DNA of 64,000 nt from contig NZ_SRRU01000002.1 in assembly GCF_004784465.1 (NCBI RefSeq), positions 434,001-498,000 on the forward strand. Reading direction: 5' to 3'. The notes below the pieces were generated by a model that worked only from the letters and a program-made list of their open reading frames with translations, was not told the origin of the DNA and did not search any database. Below, piece by piece: positions 1 through 9,381 of the stretch. A program made the translations under genes and the position numbers. Position 1 is the first letter of the stretch. Every line of letters begins with the position of its first letter. Source of the stretch: Streptomyces griseoluteus. GTDB taxonomy: Bacteria; Actinomycetota; Actinomycetes; Streptomycetales; Streptomycetaceae.

Positions 1-306
1 CTCGGCAAGGAGATCTCCTCCTCGGAGGCGACTCTGGTCGGCATGATGCGCGACTCGGCGGACGGCGCCGGTGACGACGAGGCCGACACCGGCAGCAAGA
101 ACATCACCCGCGAGCACGAGCTGGCGCTGGCCGCCAACGCGCGCGAAATGCTCAGCCAGACCGAGCGCGCCCTGGAACGGCTGGACGCGGGCACCTACGG
201 CCTGTGCGAGAACTGCGGCAACCCCATCGGCAAGGCCCGTATGCAGGCGTTCCCGCGGGCCACCCTGTGCGTGGAGTGCAAGCAGAAGCAGGAACGCCGC
301 TCCTGA
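1..306 (+). CDS. DksA/TraR family C4 zinc-finger protein (5' end missing)
   Basis: The frame is open from base 1, so the true start lies upstream of the window; the ATG at 43 is internal. The visible 101 residues are the C-terminal half of a DksA/TraR-type protein: a charged helical stretch (REHELALAANAREML) and then the four-cysteine finger CENCG...CVECK close to the C-terminus. Proteins of this family bind in the secondary channel of RNA polymerase or act as small transcription modulators; the specific role of this one is unknown. The motif and its position are clear; family membership is confident, function is inference. lspA follows 76 bp downstream on the same strand. Confidence 0.85.
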   Translation, partial: LGKEISSSEATLVGMMRDSADGAGDDEADTGSKNITREHELALAANAREMLSQTERALERLDAGTYGLCENCGNPIGKARMQAFPRATLCVECKQKQERRS

Positions 307-382
307 CCTCCAGGTCCGCTCTCCGCCGCCGGGGGCGTGCCGTACTCTCTCCTCAGTCAGGCACCTAGGTTGAGGGACTCAC

Positions 383-955
383 GTGGCAGAGGCGGAGCGC
401 ATCATCGGTACGCCGGACACTCCGGAGGACAGCGGAGAGCGGGCGAGCGCCCCCGCGCCCCGGACCGGGCGGGGACGCCGGATCGCCGTGCTCTTCGCGG
501 TGGCCGCCTTCGCCTACGCCCTCGACCTCGGCAGCAAGCTGCTGGTGGTGGCGAAGCTGGAGCACCACGCCCCGATCCAGTTGGCCGGCGACCTCCTGGA
601 GCTGCACGCCATCCGCAACCCTGGTGCCGCCTTCGGCTTCGGCGCGGCCTTCACGATCATCTTCACGGTGATCGCCGTCGCCGTGATCGCGGTGATCGTC
701 CGGCTCTCCCGCAAGCTCTACAGCTTCCCCTGGGCCGTCGCGCTCGGCCTGCTGCTCGGCGGCGCCCTCGGCAACCTGACCGACCGGATCTTCCGCGCCC
801 CCGGCGTCTTCCAGGGCGAGGTTGTCGACTTCATCGCGCCCCGCGGCTTCGCCGTGTTCAACCTGGCGGACTCCGCGATCGTGTGCGGCGGCATCCTGAT
901 CGTGCTGCTCTCCTTCCGCGGGCTGGACCCGGACGGCACCGTCCACAAGGACTGA
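383..955 (+). CDS. lspA: Lipoprotein signal peptidase (signal peptidase II)
   Basis: Membrane aspartyl protease of 190 aa that removes the signal peptide of prolipoproteins after Lgt has lipidated the lipobox cysteine. Hydrophobic segments lie near residues 33-56, 85-107, 117-132 and 160-178. The family boxes are present: NPGAAFGFG (79-87), GNLTDRI with catalytic Asp134, and FNLADSAI with catalytic Asp163. The GTG start at 383 is preceded by a purine-rich tgaggga; a 30-residue Pro/Glu/Arg-rich cytoplasmic tail precedes the first helix. The partner enzyme gene lgt is also in this window, at 39175, but not in the same operon. Confidence 0.96.
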   Translation: MAEAERIIGTPDTPEDSGERASAPAPRTGRGRRIAVLFAVAAFAYALDLGSKLLVVAKLEHHAPIQLAGDLLELHAIRNPGAAFGFGAAFTIIFTVIAVAVIAVIVRLSRKLYSFPWAVALGLLLGGALGNLTDRIFRAPGVFQGEVVDFIAPRGFAVFNLADSAIVCGGILIVLLSFRGLDPDGTVHKD

Positions 956-1021
956 CGGGCCCCCCACCGGTTTTCCACAGGCTCGTTCGGTGCCTTCCGG
1001 GCCGTCCGTCATACTCGACGG

Positions 1022-1966
1022 GTGAGCACGATTCCCGAGATCCGAACCCTGCCCGTGCCCGACGGCCTGGAGGGCGAGCGCGTCGACGCCGCCATCTCCC
1101 GGATGTTCGGCTTCTCCCGCACGAAGGCGGCCGAGCTGGCCGCGGCCGGCAAGGTCCAGGTCGACGGCGCCGTGGTCGGCAAGTCCGAGCGCGTGCACGG
1201 TGGCGCCTGGCTGGAGGTGGAGATGCCCCAGGCACCCGCCCCGGTGCAGATCGTCGCCGAGCCGGTCGAGGGCATGGAGATCGTGTACGACGACGACGAC
1301 GTGGTCGTGATCGTCAAGCCCGTCGGCGTGGCCGCGCACCCCTCGCCCGGCTGGACCGGCACCACCGTCATCGGTGGTCTCGCCGCCGCCGGGTACCGGA
1401 TCTCCACCTCCGGCGCCGCCGAGCGCCAGGGCATCGTGCACCGGCTGGACGTGGGCACCTCCGGCCTGATGGTGGTCGCCAAGTCCGAGCGGGCCTACAC
1501 CTCGCTCAAGCGCCAGTTCAAGGAGCGCACGGTCGACAAGCGCTACCACACCCTGGTGCAGGGCCACCCCGACCCCACGAGCGGCACGATCGACGCCCCC
1601 ATCGGCCGCCACCCCCAGCACGACTACAAGTGGGCCGTCACCGCCGAGGGCAAGCCCTCGGTGACGCACTACGACCTCATCGAGGCGTTCCGCTCCGCCT
1701 CCCTGCTGGACGTGAAGCTGGAGACCGGCCGCACCCACCAGATCCGCGTCCACATGGCCGCCCACCGCCACCCCTGCGTCGGCGACCTGACCTACGGCGC
1801 CGACCCCACGCTCGCCAAGCGCCTCAAACTGGAGCGCCAGTGGCTGCACGCGGTCCGGCTCGGCTTCGAGCACCCGGCGGACGGCCAGTGGGTCGAGTTC
1901 GAGAGCGACTACCCCGAGGACCTCAGCCGCGCCCTCGACCGGGTGCGCGAGGAGACGTACGCGTGA
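1022..1966 (+). CDS. RluA/RluD-family pseudouridine synthase
   Basis: 314 aa. An N-terminal S4 RNA-binding domain (about 15-75, with the helix [19 protein letters not shown]) is followed by the RluA catalytic domain. The catalytic aspartate is Asp143 in [14 protein letters not shown], and the later [10 protein letters not shown] box is intact. It converts specific uridines, probably in 23S rRNA, to pseudouridine. GTG start at 1022. The stop overlaps the GTG start of the GNAT gene by 4 bp, so the two are probably translated together. The lspA-rluD neighbourhood is the usual one in actinobacteria. Which uridines it modifies cannot be read from the sequence. Confidence 0.93.
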   Translation: MSTIPEIRTLPVPDGLEGERVDAAISRMFGFSRTKAAELAAAGKVQVDGAVVGKSERVHGGAWLEVEMPQAPAPVQIVAEPVEGMEIVYDDDDVVVIVKPVGVAAHPSPGWTGTTVIGGLAAAGYRISTSGAAERQGIVHRLDVGTSGLMVVAKSERAYTSLKRQFKERTVDKRYHTLVQGHPDPTSGTIDAPIGRHPQHDYKWAVTAEGKPSVTHYDLIEAFRSASLLDVKLETGRTHQIRVHMAAHRHPCVGDLTYGADPTLAKRLKLERQWLHAVRLGFEHPADGQWVEFESDYPEDLSRALDRVREETYA

Positions 1967-2439
1967 GCACGCCGTACACCGTCCGGGTCGCCGAGGAGCC
2001 CGCCGACCGCGAGGCGTGCTTCGCGGTCCGCAAGGAGGTCTTCGTCGGCGAGCAGGGCGTACCGCAGGACATCGAGTACGACAGCCACGACGCCACGGCC
2101 CTGCACGTGCTGGCCATCGGCGGGGACGGCATACCGCTGGGCACCGGCCGGCTGCTGCACGGAGAGGCGGCCGCGGGCAGGACCGGCGAGGACCTCTCGG
2201 TGGGCTCGCTGGGCCGGCTCGCGGTGACCCGCCGGGTGCGCGGCCTCGGCGTCGGCGCGGCCCTGGTGCGGGCCATCGAGGACGCGGCCCGGGACCTCGG
2301 CCTCACCGCCGTCGACCTGCACGCCCAGACCCGGGCCCTCGGTTTCTACGAGCGCCTCGGCTACACCGCGTACGGCCCGGAGTTCCAGGACGCCGGGATC
2401 GCGCACCGGGCGATGCGCCGCCCGCTCGGGCCCGCGTAG
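1963..2439 (+). CDS. GNAT family N-acetyltransferase
   Basis: 158 aa, starting at the GTG that overlaps the stop of the pseudouridine synthase gene (GTGA). The longer open frame upstream is out of frame with lspA and rluD and is only a high-GC shadow. A GNAT fold is indicated by [18 protein letters not shown], the acetyl-CoA pyrophosphate-binding loop, and by the C-terminal [17 protein letters not shown]. It resembles the ElaA-like subgroup ([15 protein letters not shown] near the N-terminus). Substrate unknown. Confidence 0.88.
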   Translation: MSTPYTVRVAEEPADREACFAVRKEVFVGEQGVPQDIEYDSHDATALHVLAIGGDGIPLGTGRLLHGEAAAGRTGEDLSVGSLGRLAVTRRVRGLGVGAALVRAIEDAARDLGLTAVDLHAQTRALGFYERLGYTAYGPEFQDAGIAHRAMRRPLGPA

Positions 2440-2533
2440 GACTGCCGTACGGGGCGGGCCGTTGACCGGGCTTTTCCGGCCGGCGTGGCAGGCTGGAGGC
2501 TCGCGGTGATCGTTTACCTCCGGAGCGCGCTAC

Positions 2534-4120
2534 GTGGATCAGCTGGCCCTGTTGTTCGTGATCCTGCTCGCCGCCCTGGTGAGTGTGCCGGTGGGCGATT
2601 ACTTCAATCTCCCGGCGCCGGTGCTGATGACGGTGTTCGGCGGGGTGCTCGCCGTGCTGCCCTTCGTGCCCAACGTCGACATCCCGCCCGACCTGATCCT
2701 GCCCGCCCTGCTGCCGCCGCTGCTCTACGCGGCCGTGCGGCGCACCTCCTGGCGGCAGTTCGCGGCCAACCTCCGGCCGATCTTCCTGCTGGCCGTCGCC
2801 CTGGTCTTCGTGACCACGATCTGCGTGGCCGCGGTCGCGCACGCCATAGTGCCGGGCCTGCCGGTTGCCGCCGCCGTCGCGCTGGGCGCGCTGATCGCCC
2901 CGCCGGACCCGGTCGCCGCGACCGCCGTCGCCGGTCAACTGGGCCTGCCCCGCCGCCTGGTGTCCATCCTGGAGGGCGAGGGGCTGTTCAACGACGTCAC
3001 CGCGATCGTGCTTTACCACGTGGCCATCGCCGCCGCGATCAGCGGTGAGTTCTCGCCCTGGGAGGCCGGGCTGGACCTGGTGCTCTCCGCCGTCGTCGCC
3101 GTCGTCGTCGGCCTCGCGCTCGGCTGGGGCGCCAACAAGCTGATGTCCCTGCTGGGCGACGCCACCCTCCAGATCGGTCTCTCCCTGCTGGTGCCCTACG
3201 CCTCCTACGTGCTCGCCGAGGAGCTGCACGGCTCGGGCGTGCTCGCGGTGCTCACCACCGCCCTGTTCCTCTCCGAGTACGCCACCGACGCCGACGACGT
3301 GATGACCCGGCTGGCCGGGCACACCTTCTGGGACATCATCGACACCCTCGTCACGGGCGTCGCCTTCGGCCTGATCGGCCTCGAACTGCACAACGCGGTG
3401 CGCACCGCCTCCGGCCGCTGGGGCGAGCTGCTCGGCTGGGCGGCGGCGGTCGCGGCCGTGGTGATCCTGGTCCGGCTGCTGTGGCTGCTGCCGGCGACCT
3501 GGCTGACCAAACGGCTGCACGCCCGGCGGGACATCGACGAGGAGATCCCGGTCGGCTGGCGCGAGACCGTCGTGATGTGGTGGTCCGGGATGCGCGGGGT
3601 GGCCTCGGTGGCGCTGGCCCTCGCCGTCCCGCTCACCACCGAGGACGGCAGGCCCTTCCCGGACCGGGACATCATCATCTTCATCGCCTTCGGGGTGATC
3701 ATCGCCACCCTGGTGCTCCAGGGGCTCACCCTGCCCGCGCTGGTGCGCAGGCTCGGGGTGCGGGCCGACTCCGAGCGGGAGAAGGACTTCGAGAAGGAGC
3801 TGGCGGTCCGCGCGACCAAGGCGGCGCGCCGCAAGCTGCGGGAGATCGAGCAGGTCGAGGACCTCCCCGAGGAGCTGTCCGAGCAGATGCTCCGGCGCGC
3901 ATACGACATCGGCATCCGCATCAGCCCCGACATGGGCGAGGAGGAGCGCCGGGAGGCCCACCACAAGCGGGCCCGGCGCCTGAAGCGGGTGCGGCAGATC
4001 CAGTCGGAGATGATGAGCGCCGCCCGTCACGAGGTGCTCGCGGCACGCAGCGAGCCGGGGGCGGACCCGGAGATCGTGGACCGGGTGCTGCGCCATCTCG
4101 ACGTACGCAGCATGCGCTGA
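2534..4120 (+). CDS. CPA1-family Na+/H+ antiporter
   Basis: 528 aa, GTG start at 2534. About twelve hydrophobic segments fill residues 1-400. Typical monovalent cation:proton antiporter residues are seen in LIAPPDPVAATAVAG and GEGLFNDVTAIVLY, where the acidic residues carry ion exchange. A charged, coiled cytoplasmic tail of about 120 residues (rich in Arg/Glu) follows the membrane part and probably regulates activity. It exchanges Na+ (or K+) for protons in pH and salt homeostasis. Monocistronic by spacing and convergent with the MscS gene, with a small hairpin between them. Confidence 0.92.
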   Translation: MDQLALLFVILLAALVSVPVGDYFNLPAPVLMTVFGGVLAVLPFVPNVDIPPDLILPALLPPLLYAAVRRTSWRQFAANLRPIFLLAVALVFVTTICVAAVAHAIVPGLPVAAAVALGALIAPPDPVAATAVAGQLGLPRRLVSILEGEGLFNDVTAIVLYHVAIAAAISGEFSPWEAGLDLVLSAVVAVVVGLALGWGANKLMSLLGDATLQIGLSLLVPYASYVLAEELHGSGVLAVLTTALFLSEYATDADDVMTRLAGHTFWDIIDTLVTGVAFGLIGLELHNAVRTASGRWGELLGWAAAVAAVVILVRLLWLLPATWLTKRLHARRDIDEEIPVGWRETVVMWWSGMRGVASVALALAVPLTTEDGRPFPDRDIIIFIAFGVIIATLVLQGLTLPALVRRLGVRADSEREKDFEKELAVRATKAARRKLREIEQVEDLPEELSEQMLRRAYDIGIRISPDMGEEERREAHHKRARRLKRVRQIQSEMMSAARHEVLAARSEPGADPEIVDRVLRHLDVRSMR

Positions 4121-4134
4121 GCCGCCCCCGGCTC
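4119..4134. terminator. Small GC hairpin between convergent genes
   Basis: Arms gagccg and cggctc with a cccc loop sit at the stop of the antiporter gene, 12 bp from the stop of the convergent mechanosensitive channel gene. Only 6 bp of stem and no T-run, so termination activity is a guess from position. Confidence 0.3.
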
Positions 4135-4146
4135 CCTGGGATGTGG

Positions 4147-5253
4147 CTAGACCCGGCCGGTGCGCGGGAAGTCGTAGGCCTTGCGCAGGGTGGCCCGGTC
4201 CGGGGAGGGGATCTGGTACGGGGCCTTGACCGCGTCGGAGGTGTTGACGCGGGGGAGCGCGTACGGGTGCTCGGCGGAGAGCCAGGCGATGAGCTGCTCA
4301 CGGACCGTGACCCGGACCGTCCAGATGTCGTCCGCGTCCTTGGCGGTCACCAGGGCGCGCACCTCGATGGTGTTCGGGGTCGTGTCGGTCACCACCAGGC
4401 CGTAGGCACGTCCGTCCCAGGCGGGGCAGTGGCGCAGGATGTCGCGGAGCTTCTCCCGCATCGCCTCCACCGGCGCACTGTGGTCGAGGTACCAGAAGAC
4501 GGTGCCGGTCATCTGCGGGGTGCCGCGCGACCAGTTCTCGAACGGGCGCGAGGTGAAGTAGGAGACCGGCATGGTGATCCGGCGCTCGTCCCAGGTCCGT
4601 ACCGTCAGGAAGGTCAGAGTGATCTCCTCGACGGTGCCCCACTCGCCGTCCACCACCACGGTGTCGCCGATGCGCACCATGTCGCCGAAGGCGATCTGCA
4701 GCCCGGCGAACAGGTTGGCCAGCGTCGACTGGGCCGCGACACCGGCGACGATGCCGAGGATGCCGGCCGAGGCCAGCAGCGAGGCGCCGGCCGCGCGCAT
4801 CTCCGGGAACGTCAGCAGCATCGCCCCCACCGCGACCACCCCGACCGTCGCCGACACCACCCGCATGATCAGCGTGACCTGGGTGCGCACCCGGCGTACC
4901 CGCGCGGCGTCCCGGTGCATCCGGGCGTACCGGCTGTACGAGGTCTCCACGACGGCGCCCGCGATGCCGATGACGAGCCACGCGGTGGACCCGATCAGCA
5001 CCAGGGTCAGGGCCTGGCCGATGCCGACCAGGTGGCCGCGCAGCCAGGGCACCTGGGCGTAGGACCCTCTGAGCAGGGCGGTGAGCAGGACGAGCTGGTA
5101 GGGGATGCGGCAACGGCGCAGCAGGTCCCACAGCGGGGTCTCGCCGTGCCGTTCGTCGGCCTTGCGAAGCAGCAGATCGGTGGCCCAGCCGAGCACCACG
5201 GTGAGCGCGACGGCACCGCCGACCACCGCCAGGGGCCGGATGACGTTCTCCAT
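4147..5253 (-). CDS. MscS-family mechanosensitive ion channel
   Basis: 368 aa read from the ATG at 5253 (MENVIRPLAV...). The frame stays open upstream, but that part is low-complexity shadow antisense to the hydrolase gene. Four to five hydrophobic helices fill residues 1-150; the pore-lining helix and beta domain of MscS follow (TLANLFAGLQIAFGDMVRIG, then VVVDGEWGTVEEITL). These proteins open under membrane tension and release solutes on hypo-osmotic shock. Divergent from the dienelactone-hydrolase-like gene across about 114 bp. Confidence 0.93.
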   Translation of the reverse strand: MENVIRPLAVVGGAVALTVVLGWATDLLLRKADERHGETPLWDLLRRCRIPYQLVLLTALLRGSYAQVPWLRGHLVGIGQALTLVLIGSTAWLVIGIAGAVVETSYSRYARMHRDAARVRRVRTQVTLIMRVVSATVGVVAVGAMLLTFPEMRAAGASLLASAGILGIVAGVAAQSTLANLFAGLQIAFGDMVRIGDTVVVDGEWGTVEEITLTFLTVRTWDERRITMPVSYFTSRPFENWSRGTPQMTGTVFWYLDHSAPVEAMREKLRDILRHCPAWDGRAYGLVVTDTTPNTIEVRALVTAKDADDIWTVRVTVREQLIAWLSAEHPYALPRVNTSDAVKAPYQIPSPDRATLRKAYDFPRTGRV

Positions 5254-5367
5254 GAGGGGGAACGTAACCGCGTGGCGGCGGCATGAACCTGTGTGTTCGG
5301 TCTCGTGCCGGGTAGACGGGCCGCGCCGGTAACGCCCTGACCTGGTGCGGCTGGCACCATGGGGAGC

Positions 5368-5937
5368 ATGAACATCATGCTCTTTCACTCGGCCTACGGG
5401 CTCACCCCCGCGGTGCGCGACGCGGCGGACCGGCTGCGCGCGGCCGGGCACGAGGTGTGGACGCCGGACCTCTTCGAGGGCCGCACCTTCGACTCGGTCG
5501 AGGAAGGCATGGAGTACCAGCAGTCCGTGGGCAAGGAGGAGCTGCTCAAGCGGGCCGTGCTGGCCGTCGCCCCCTACTCCGACCGCGGGCTCGTCTACTC
5601 GGGGTTCTCGCTCGGCGCCTCGATCGCGCAGACTCTCGCCCTCGGCGACGACAAGGCACGCGGGCTGCTGCTTCTCCAGGGCACCTCGGACATCGCGCCG
5701 AACGCCTTCGCGGACGAGCTGCCGGTGCAGTTGCACGTGGCCGAGCCGGACCCGTTCGAGACGGACGACTGGCTGAGCGCCTGGTACCTCCAGATGGGCC
5801 GTACCGGCGCGGACGTGGAGGTCTACCGCTACCCCGGCGCCGGCCACCTCTACATGGACCGCGACCTGCCCGACTACGACGCCGAGGCCGCCGAGGCCAC
5901 CTGGCGGGTGGCGCTCGGCTTCCTCGAGAGCCTCTAG
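5368..5937 (+). CDS. Dienelactone hydrolase family protein
   Basis: 189 aa from the ATG at 5368 (MNIMLFHSAYG); an in-frame ATG at 5359 would add three residues and the ribosome site does not decide. Alpha/beta-hydrolase fold: nucleophile elbow GFSLG with Ser81, then GAGHLYMDRDLPDYD carrying the probable catalytic His. True dienelactone hydrolases use Cys as nucleophile; the serine here suggests an esterase-like or unrelated hydrolase activity. Substrate unknown. It stands alone, convergent with phoD. Confidence 0.85.
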   Translation: MNIMLFHSAYGLTPAVRDAADRLRAAGHEVWTPDLFEGRTFDSVEEGMEYQQSVGKEELLKRAVLAVAPYSDRGLVYSGFSLGASIAQTLALGDDKARGLLLLQGTSDIAPNAFADELPVQLHVAEPDPFETDDWLSAWYLQMGRTGADVEVYRYPGAGHLYMDRDLPDYDAEAAEATWRVALGFLESL

Positions 5938-5952
5938 CGGGCCTGTGAGCGG

Positions 5953-7623
5953 CTACACGGGCGTGTAGCTCCGCTCGACCTTCTGCGTCCCGCTGCGGGT
6001 GCGGTACGAACGTACCCACGCCGAGCTCGCATCGGGGTTCGCACGGTCGGAGATCACGTAGTAGTCCATCTGCGCGCGCTCGGCGGTGATGTCGAGCACG
6101 CCGTAGCCGTGGCGGTCGGTGTCCACCCAGTGGACGTGCCGGTTGGCGGCCTGGATGACCGGCGCGGCCACGGCGGAGACGGTGCCCTGGGGGACCTTCA
6201 CGATGTCGTCGAGGTTGTCCGAGGTGAGCGAGGTGACCACGAACTCGGTGGCCGCCGACGCCGACAGCGGGTAGGTGCCCGCGTCGTAGGGCACGTCGTT
6301 GGCCCACGCCATGTGGATGTCACCGGTGAGGAAGACGGTGTTGCCGATGGCGTTGGCCTTGAGGTGGGCCAGGAGTTCGCGCCGGTCGTCGGTGTAGCCG
6401 TCCCACTGGTCGGTGTTGACGGCGATGCCCTCCTGCGGCAGCCCCAGCAGCTTGGCCAGCGGCCGGAGGAGGTCGGCGGAGAGCGCGCCCACCGCGAAGG
6501 GCGAGATCATCACCGAGTTGCCGACCAGCCGCCACTTGGTGTCCGAGGTCTTCAACCCCGCCTTGAGCCAGTCCAGTTGGGCCCGTCCGGTCAGCGTGCG
6601 GTCCGGGTCGTCCACCGAGCCGGAGGCGGTCGCCGCCTGCTGGGAACGGAACGAGCGCAGGTCCAGCAGGGACAGGTCGGCCAGCTTGCCGAAGCGCAGC
6701 CTGCGGTAGGTGGTGCCCGCGACGGCCGGGCGGACCGGCATCCACTCGAAGTACGCCTGCTTCGCGGCCGCCTGACGGGCCGCCCACGCGCCCTCGGCGC
6801 CCTCGGTGTGGTTGGCCGCGCCGCCCGACCAGGCGTTGTCCGCGAACTCGTGGTCGTCCCAGATGGCGACGACCGGTGCGGCCAGGTGCAGCGCCTGGAG
6901 GTCGGGGTCGGTCTTGTAAGTGGCGTGCCGTATCCGGTAGTCGGCCAGGGTGAGGATCTCGTGCGCGGGGGAGTGCGGGCGCACCACGGTGCCCCGGGTG
7001 CCGTACTCGCCGGTGCCGTACTCGTAGATGTAGTCCCCCAGGTGCAGCCAGGCGTCCAGGTCGCCGCGGGCCGCGAGGTGGCGGTAGGGGCTGAAGTAGC
7101 CCGCCTCCCAGTTGGCGCAGGAGACCACGCCGAAGCGCAGACCAGCTACGGCCGCGTCGGCCGCGGGCGCGGTGCGGGTGCGGGCCACCGGGGACTCGGC
7201 GCCGCCGCTGGTGAAGCGGAACCAGTAGTCGGTGCCCGGCTGAAGACCCCGGATGTCGGCCTTCACGGTGTGGTCGGTGGCCGCCGTGGCGGTGGTGGAG
7301 CCGGTGGCGACCACGTCGGTGAACGCCTTGTCGCGGGCGACGGCCCAGCCGACCTCGGTGTCCGGGCCGGCCCCGGAGCCGGGCAGCGCCTCGGGCACGG
7401 GGGTCACCCGGGTCCAGAGCAGGACGCCGTCGGGCAGCGGGTCGCCGGAGGCGACGCCGTGTTGGAAGACGGGGGCCGCGGTGGCGGCGCGCGCCGGGAG
7501 CGCCGTGGCGAGCGGCCCGGCCAGGACGGCGCCGGCCGCCGCGGCCTTGACGACCGTACGGCGGCTGGGCGCAAGGGTGTTGCGGGCCGGTACGGCCTCG
7601 ATGGATCTGTGGGGTCTGGTCAC
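5953..7623 (-). CDS. phoD: PhoD-family alkaline phosphatase/phosphodiesterase, Tat-exported
   Basis: 556 aa. The N-terminus is a twin-arginine signal ([10 protein letters not shown], Arg21-Arg22, hydrophobic stretch to about 42, AxA-type cleavage near 46), so the enzyme is exported folded. The PhoD N-terminal domain ([21 protein letters not shown]) is followed by the metallophosphatase core with [21 protein letters not shown] and LTGDIHMAW. PhoD enzymes use Ca2+/Fe3+ and release phosphate from phosphodiesters and teichoic acids. In Streptomyces phoD is under PhoP control; a hairpin with PHO-box-like halves lies upstream at 7658-7684. Confidence 0.95.
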   Translation of the reverse strand: MTRPHRSIEAVPARNTLAPSRRTVVKAAAAGAVLAGPLATALPARAATAAPVFQHGVASGDPLPDGVLLWTRVTPVPEALPGSGAGPDTEVGWAVARDKAFTDVVATGSTTATAATDHTVKADIRGLQPGTDYWFRFTSGGAESPVARTRTAPAADAAVAGLRFGVVSCANWEAGYFSPYRHLAARGDLDAWLHLGDYIYEYGTGEYGTRGTVVRPHSPAHEILTLADYRIRHATYKTDPDLQALHLAAPVVAIWDDHEFADNAWSGGAANHTEGAEGAWAARQAAAKQAYFEWMPVRPAVAGTTYRRLRFGKLADLSLLDLRSFRSQQAATASGSVDDPDRTLTGRAQLDWLKAGLKTSDTKWRLVGNSVMISPFAVGALSADLLRPLAKLLGLPQEGIAVNTDQWDGYTDDRRELLAHLKANAIGNTVFLTGDIHMAWANDVPYDAGTYPLSASAATEFVVTSLTSDNLDDIVKVPQGTVSAVAAPVIQAANRHVHWVDTDRHGYGVLDITAERAQMDYYVISDRANPDASSAWVRSYRTRSGTQKVERSYTPV

Positions 7624-7657
7624 GGCCGATCAGGTTACTGATCGGTACGCCCGAAGA

Positions 7658-7684
7658 GCGGGCGAACCCCGAAAGTTCGCCCGC
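7658..7684. promoter_or_regulatory. 10-bp inverted repeat upstream of phoD; terminator or PHO-box-like operator
   Basis: Arms gcgggcgaac and gttcgcccgc, 7-nt loop cccgaaa, lie in the 90 bp between the stop of the DsbA-like gene and the phoD start, both on the minus strand. It could end the upstream transcript. The arm GTTCGCCCGC also resembles the GTTCACC core of the 11-nt PHO-box repeats bound by PhoP, which would fit the phoD function. The sequence alone does not choose between the two. Confidence 0.4.
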
Positions 7685-7713
7685 CCTTCACGCGGTGCCT
7701 CGGCGCGAGAGGC

Positions 7714-8538
7714 TCAGCCCTTGAGGGCCTTGGTGATCGCGGTGACGTACTCGGCCTGCGTCATCGGCGCGTTCTGGCCGTCGGAGCCGGTGACCTTCTT
7801 GCCGTCCATCAGCAGCGTCGGCGTGCCCTGGAAGCCGTACTTCTTGCCGTCCGTGTTGAACTTGTCGCTCATCACCAGCGCCCACTTGTCGTAGGTGCCG
7901 TCCTTCACGGCCTTCTGGAAGGACGCGTTGCCCTTGAGCGCGGGCACGGTGTCCGCCACCTTGATCAGGTAGTCGTCGCTCTTGAACTTGTCGTCCTGCT
8001 CGTCGGGGTGGTACTTCGCCGAGTACAGCGCCGCCTTGTACTTGAGGAAAGCCTCCTGGTCGACGTTCAGGGCCGCGCCGAGCGCGCTGAGCGCGTTCTT
8101 GGACCCCTCGCCCGGGATGTTGTTGTCGATGAAGGTCGCGCCGACGTACTGGATCTTGTACTTGCCGTCCGCGACGTCCTTGTCCACCGTGGCGCCGGAC
8201 GCCTGCTCGAACTGGGCGCAGACCGGGCAGCGCGGGTCCTCGTACATCGTGAGGGTCTTCTTCGCGGTGTCCTTGCCGATGACGACCGTCGTGCCGTCCT
8301 TGCCCGTGGTGTGGGCGGGCTTGACCAGGGTGGCCTTCTTCGCCGCCTCCCAGCCGCTCGGCTTGTTGTTCTGGACGACCGCGTAACCTATGCCGCCCGC
8401 GGCGGCGAGCACCGCCACCACCGACAGGCCGACGATCGCCTGGCGCTTCACCTTGTCCCGCTTGGCCTGGCGCTCGCGCTCCTCGCGCAGCCGCTCACGC
8501 GCCGCCGTCTTCGCCGCCTGGGTGTTCCGCTTGCTCAT
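7714..8538 (-). CDS. Membrane-anchored DsbA-like thioredoxin-fold protein
   Basis: 274 aa from the ATG at 8538, chosen because GGAG lies nine bases upstream; an in-frame ATG at 8553 would overlap that site. A basic, coiled-coil-like N-terminus (residues 1-32) precedes one transmembrane helix (33-54). The extracytoplasmic domain carries the redox motif CPVC (104-107) in YEDPRCPVCAQFE and the cis-proline loop GTPTLLMDG. It belongs to the DsbA/DSBA-like (Thioredoxin_4) group that forms or rearranges disulfides in exported proteins. A paralogue with CPAC lies at 38314-39090. Confidence 0.92.
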   Translation of the reverse strand: MSKRNTQAAKTAARERLREERERQAKRDKVKRQAIVGLSVVAVLAAAGGIGYAVVQNNKPSGWEAAKKATLVKPAHTTGKDGTTVVIGKDTAKKTLTMYEDPRCPVCAQFEQASGATVDKDVADGKYKIQYVGATFIDNNIPGEGSKNALSALGAALNVDQEAFLKYKAALYSAKYHPDEQDDKFKSDDYLIKVADTVPALKGNASFQKAVKDGTYDKWALVMSDKFNTDGKKYGFQGTPTLLMDGKKVTGSDGQNAPMTQAEYVTAITKALKG

Positions 8539-8630
8539 GTTGGTGATCTCCATAGGGGACGCGCACATGCCGTACCCGAGGTACGTGTGCGCGGGATATG
8601 TGTGGGGAACGGGGTCGTGCCCGGTGTCGC

Positions 8631-9344
8631 TCAGGGGTGGGCGAGCGCGAGGGAGCACGGCGGTCCGCGCCGTCCCAGGGAGTGCGCGAGGAGCAGGGCA
8701 GCCCGCGCGGCGGCCGGACGCGGCGCCGGGCCGGGCGTACGGCGGGCCGGGGCCGGCCGCACCGCACCGGCGGCCACCGCCAGCAGCAGCGGCCGGAACG
8801 TGGTCGCCGCTACGGCCCGGACCAGCCCGGCCAGGGCCCGCTCGCCCCGGCGCAGCCAGGCGGCGGCCAGCAGCCCCACCCCGATGTGCGCGGCGAGGAG
8901 CAGCCAGGAGGCGGCCGGGTCGGTGTGCGCGAGCAGCGCGCCCGCGCGGTCCGGGGAGCCGGGGACATGGGCGAGCGGGCCGCCCACGGCGCCGCCCCGG
9001 CACAGCAGGTCCAGGCCCACCGCGTGCAGCGGGCCGGTGACCGGGCCGCCGGCCCGGCCGTAACAGGCGTGCTGGCCGGTGGTGAACACGGTGTCGGCGG
9101 CCAGCTCCAGCGGGACCAGCAGGGCCGCGATCGGACCGAAGCCGCGCTCCCGGCCCGCCAGCGCGTACGCGGCGGTGAACACCCCGGCGGCGACCGCGAG
9201 GACGGTCGCCACCGGCAGCGGGGACCGGGACAGCAGCACGTGCGACGCGGTGCTGAGCGTCACGGTGAAGGCCGTGAACAGCGCCGCGCGCACGGCTCTG
9301 AGCTGGGTCCCGGATATGTCCATAGCGAGAGGAGAGTGTGTCAC
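8631..9344 (-). CDS. Hypothetical multi-pass membrane protein
   Basis: 237 aa from a GTG at 9344; an ATG at 9323 (MDISGTQL) is an equally possible start and neither has a clear ribosome site. About five or six hydrophobic segments, including LFTAFTVTLSTASHVLL, and a Pro/Arg/Ala-rich C-terminus. Only two cysteines are evident (in GQHACYG and DLLCRGG), so it is not a VKOR-type partner for the downstream DsbA-like gene. I do not recognise the family. It is transcribed in the same direction as the DsbA-like gene, with a 92-bp gap. Confidence 0.65.
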   Translation of the reverse strand: MTHSPLAMDISGTQLRAVRAALFTAFTVTLSTASHVLLSRSPLPVATVLAVAAGVFTAAYALAGRERGFGPIAALLVPLELAADTVFTTGQHACYGRAGGPVTGPLHAVGLDLLCRGGAVGGPLAHVPGSPDRAGALLAHTDPAASWLLLAAHIGVGLLAAAWLRRGERALAGLVRAVAATTFRPLLLAVAAGAVRPAPARRTPGPAPRPAAARAALLLAHSLGRRGPPCSLALAHP

Positions 9345-9381
9345 GGACCGCTGTGAGACACCCGTAAAGGGTGTGCGGCGG

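Noticed and set aside
337..2439. A 700-residue frame suggesting a fusion ending in a GNAT domain
   Set aside because: Only the last 158 residues resemble a protein; the rest is out of frame with lspA and the pseudouridine synthase gene and is Arg/Pro-rich shadow. The GNAT gene starts at 1963.
8631..9344. The membrane protein beside the DsbA-like gene as a VKOR/DsbB-type partner
   Set aside because: It lacks the paired cysteines expected of VKOR or DsbB.
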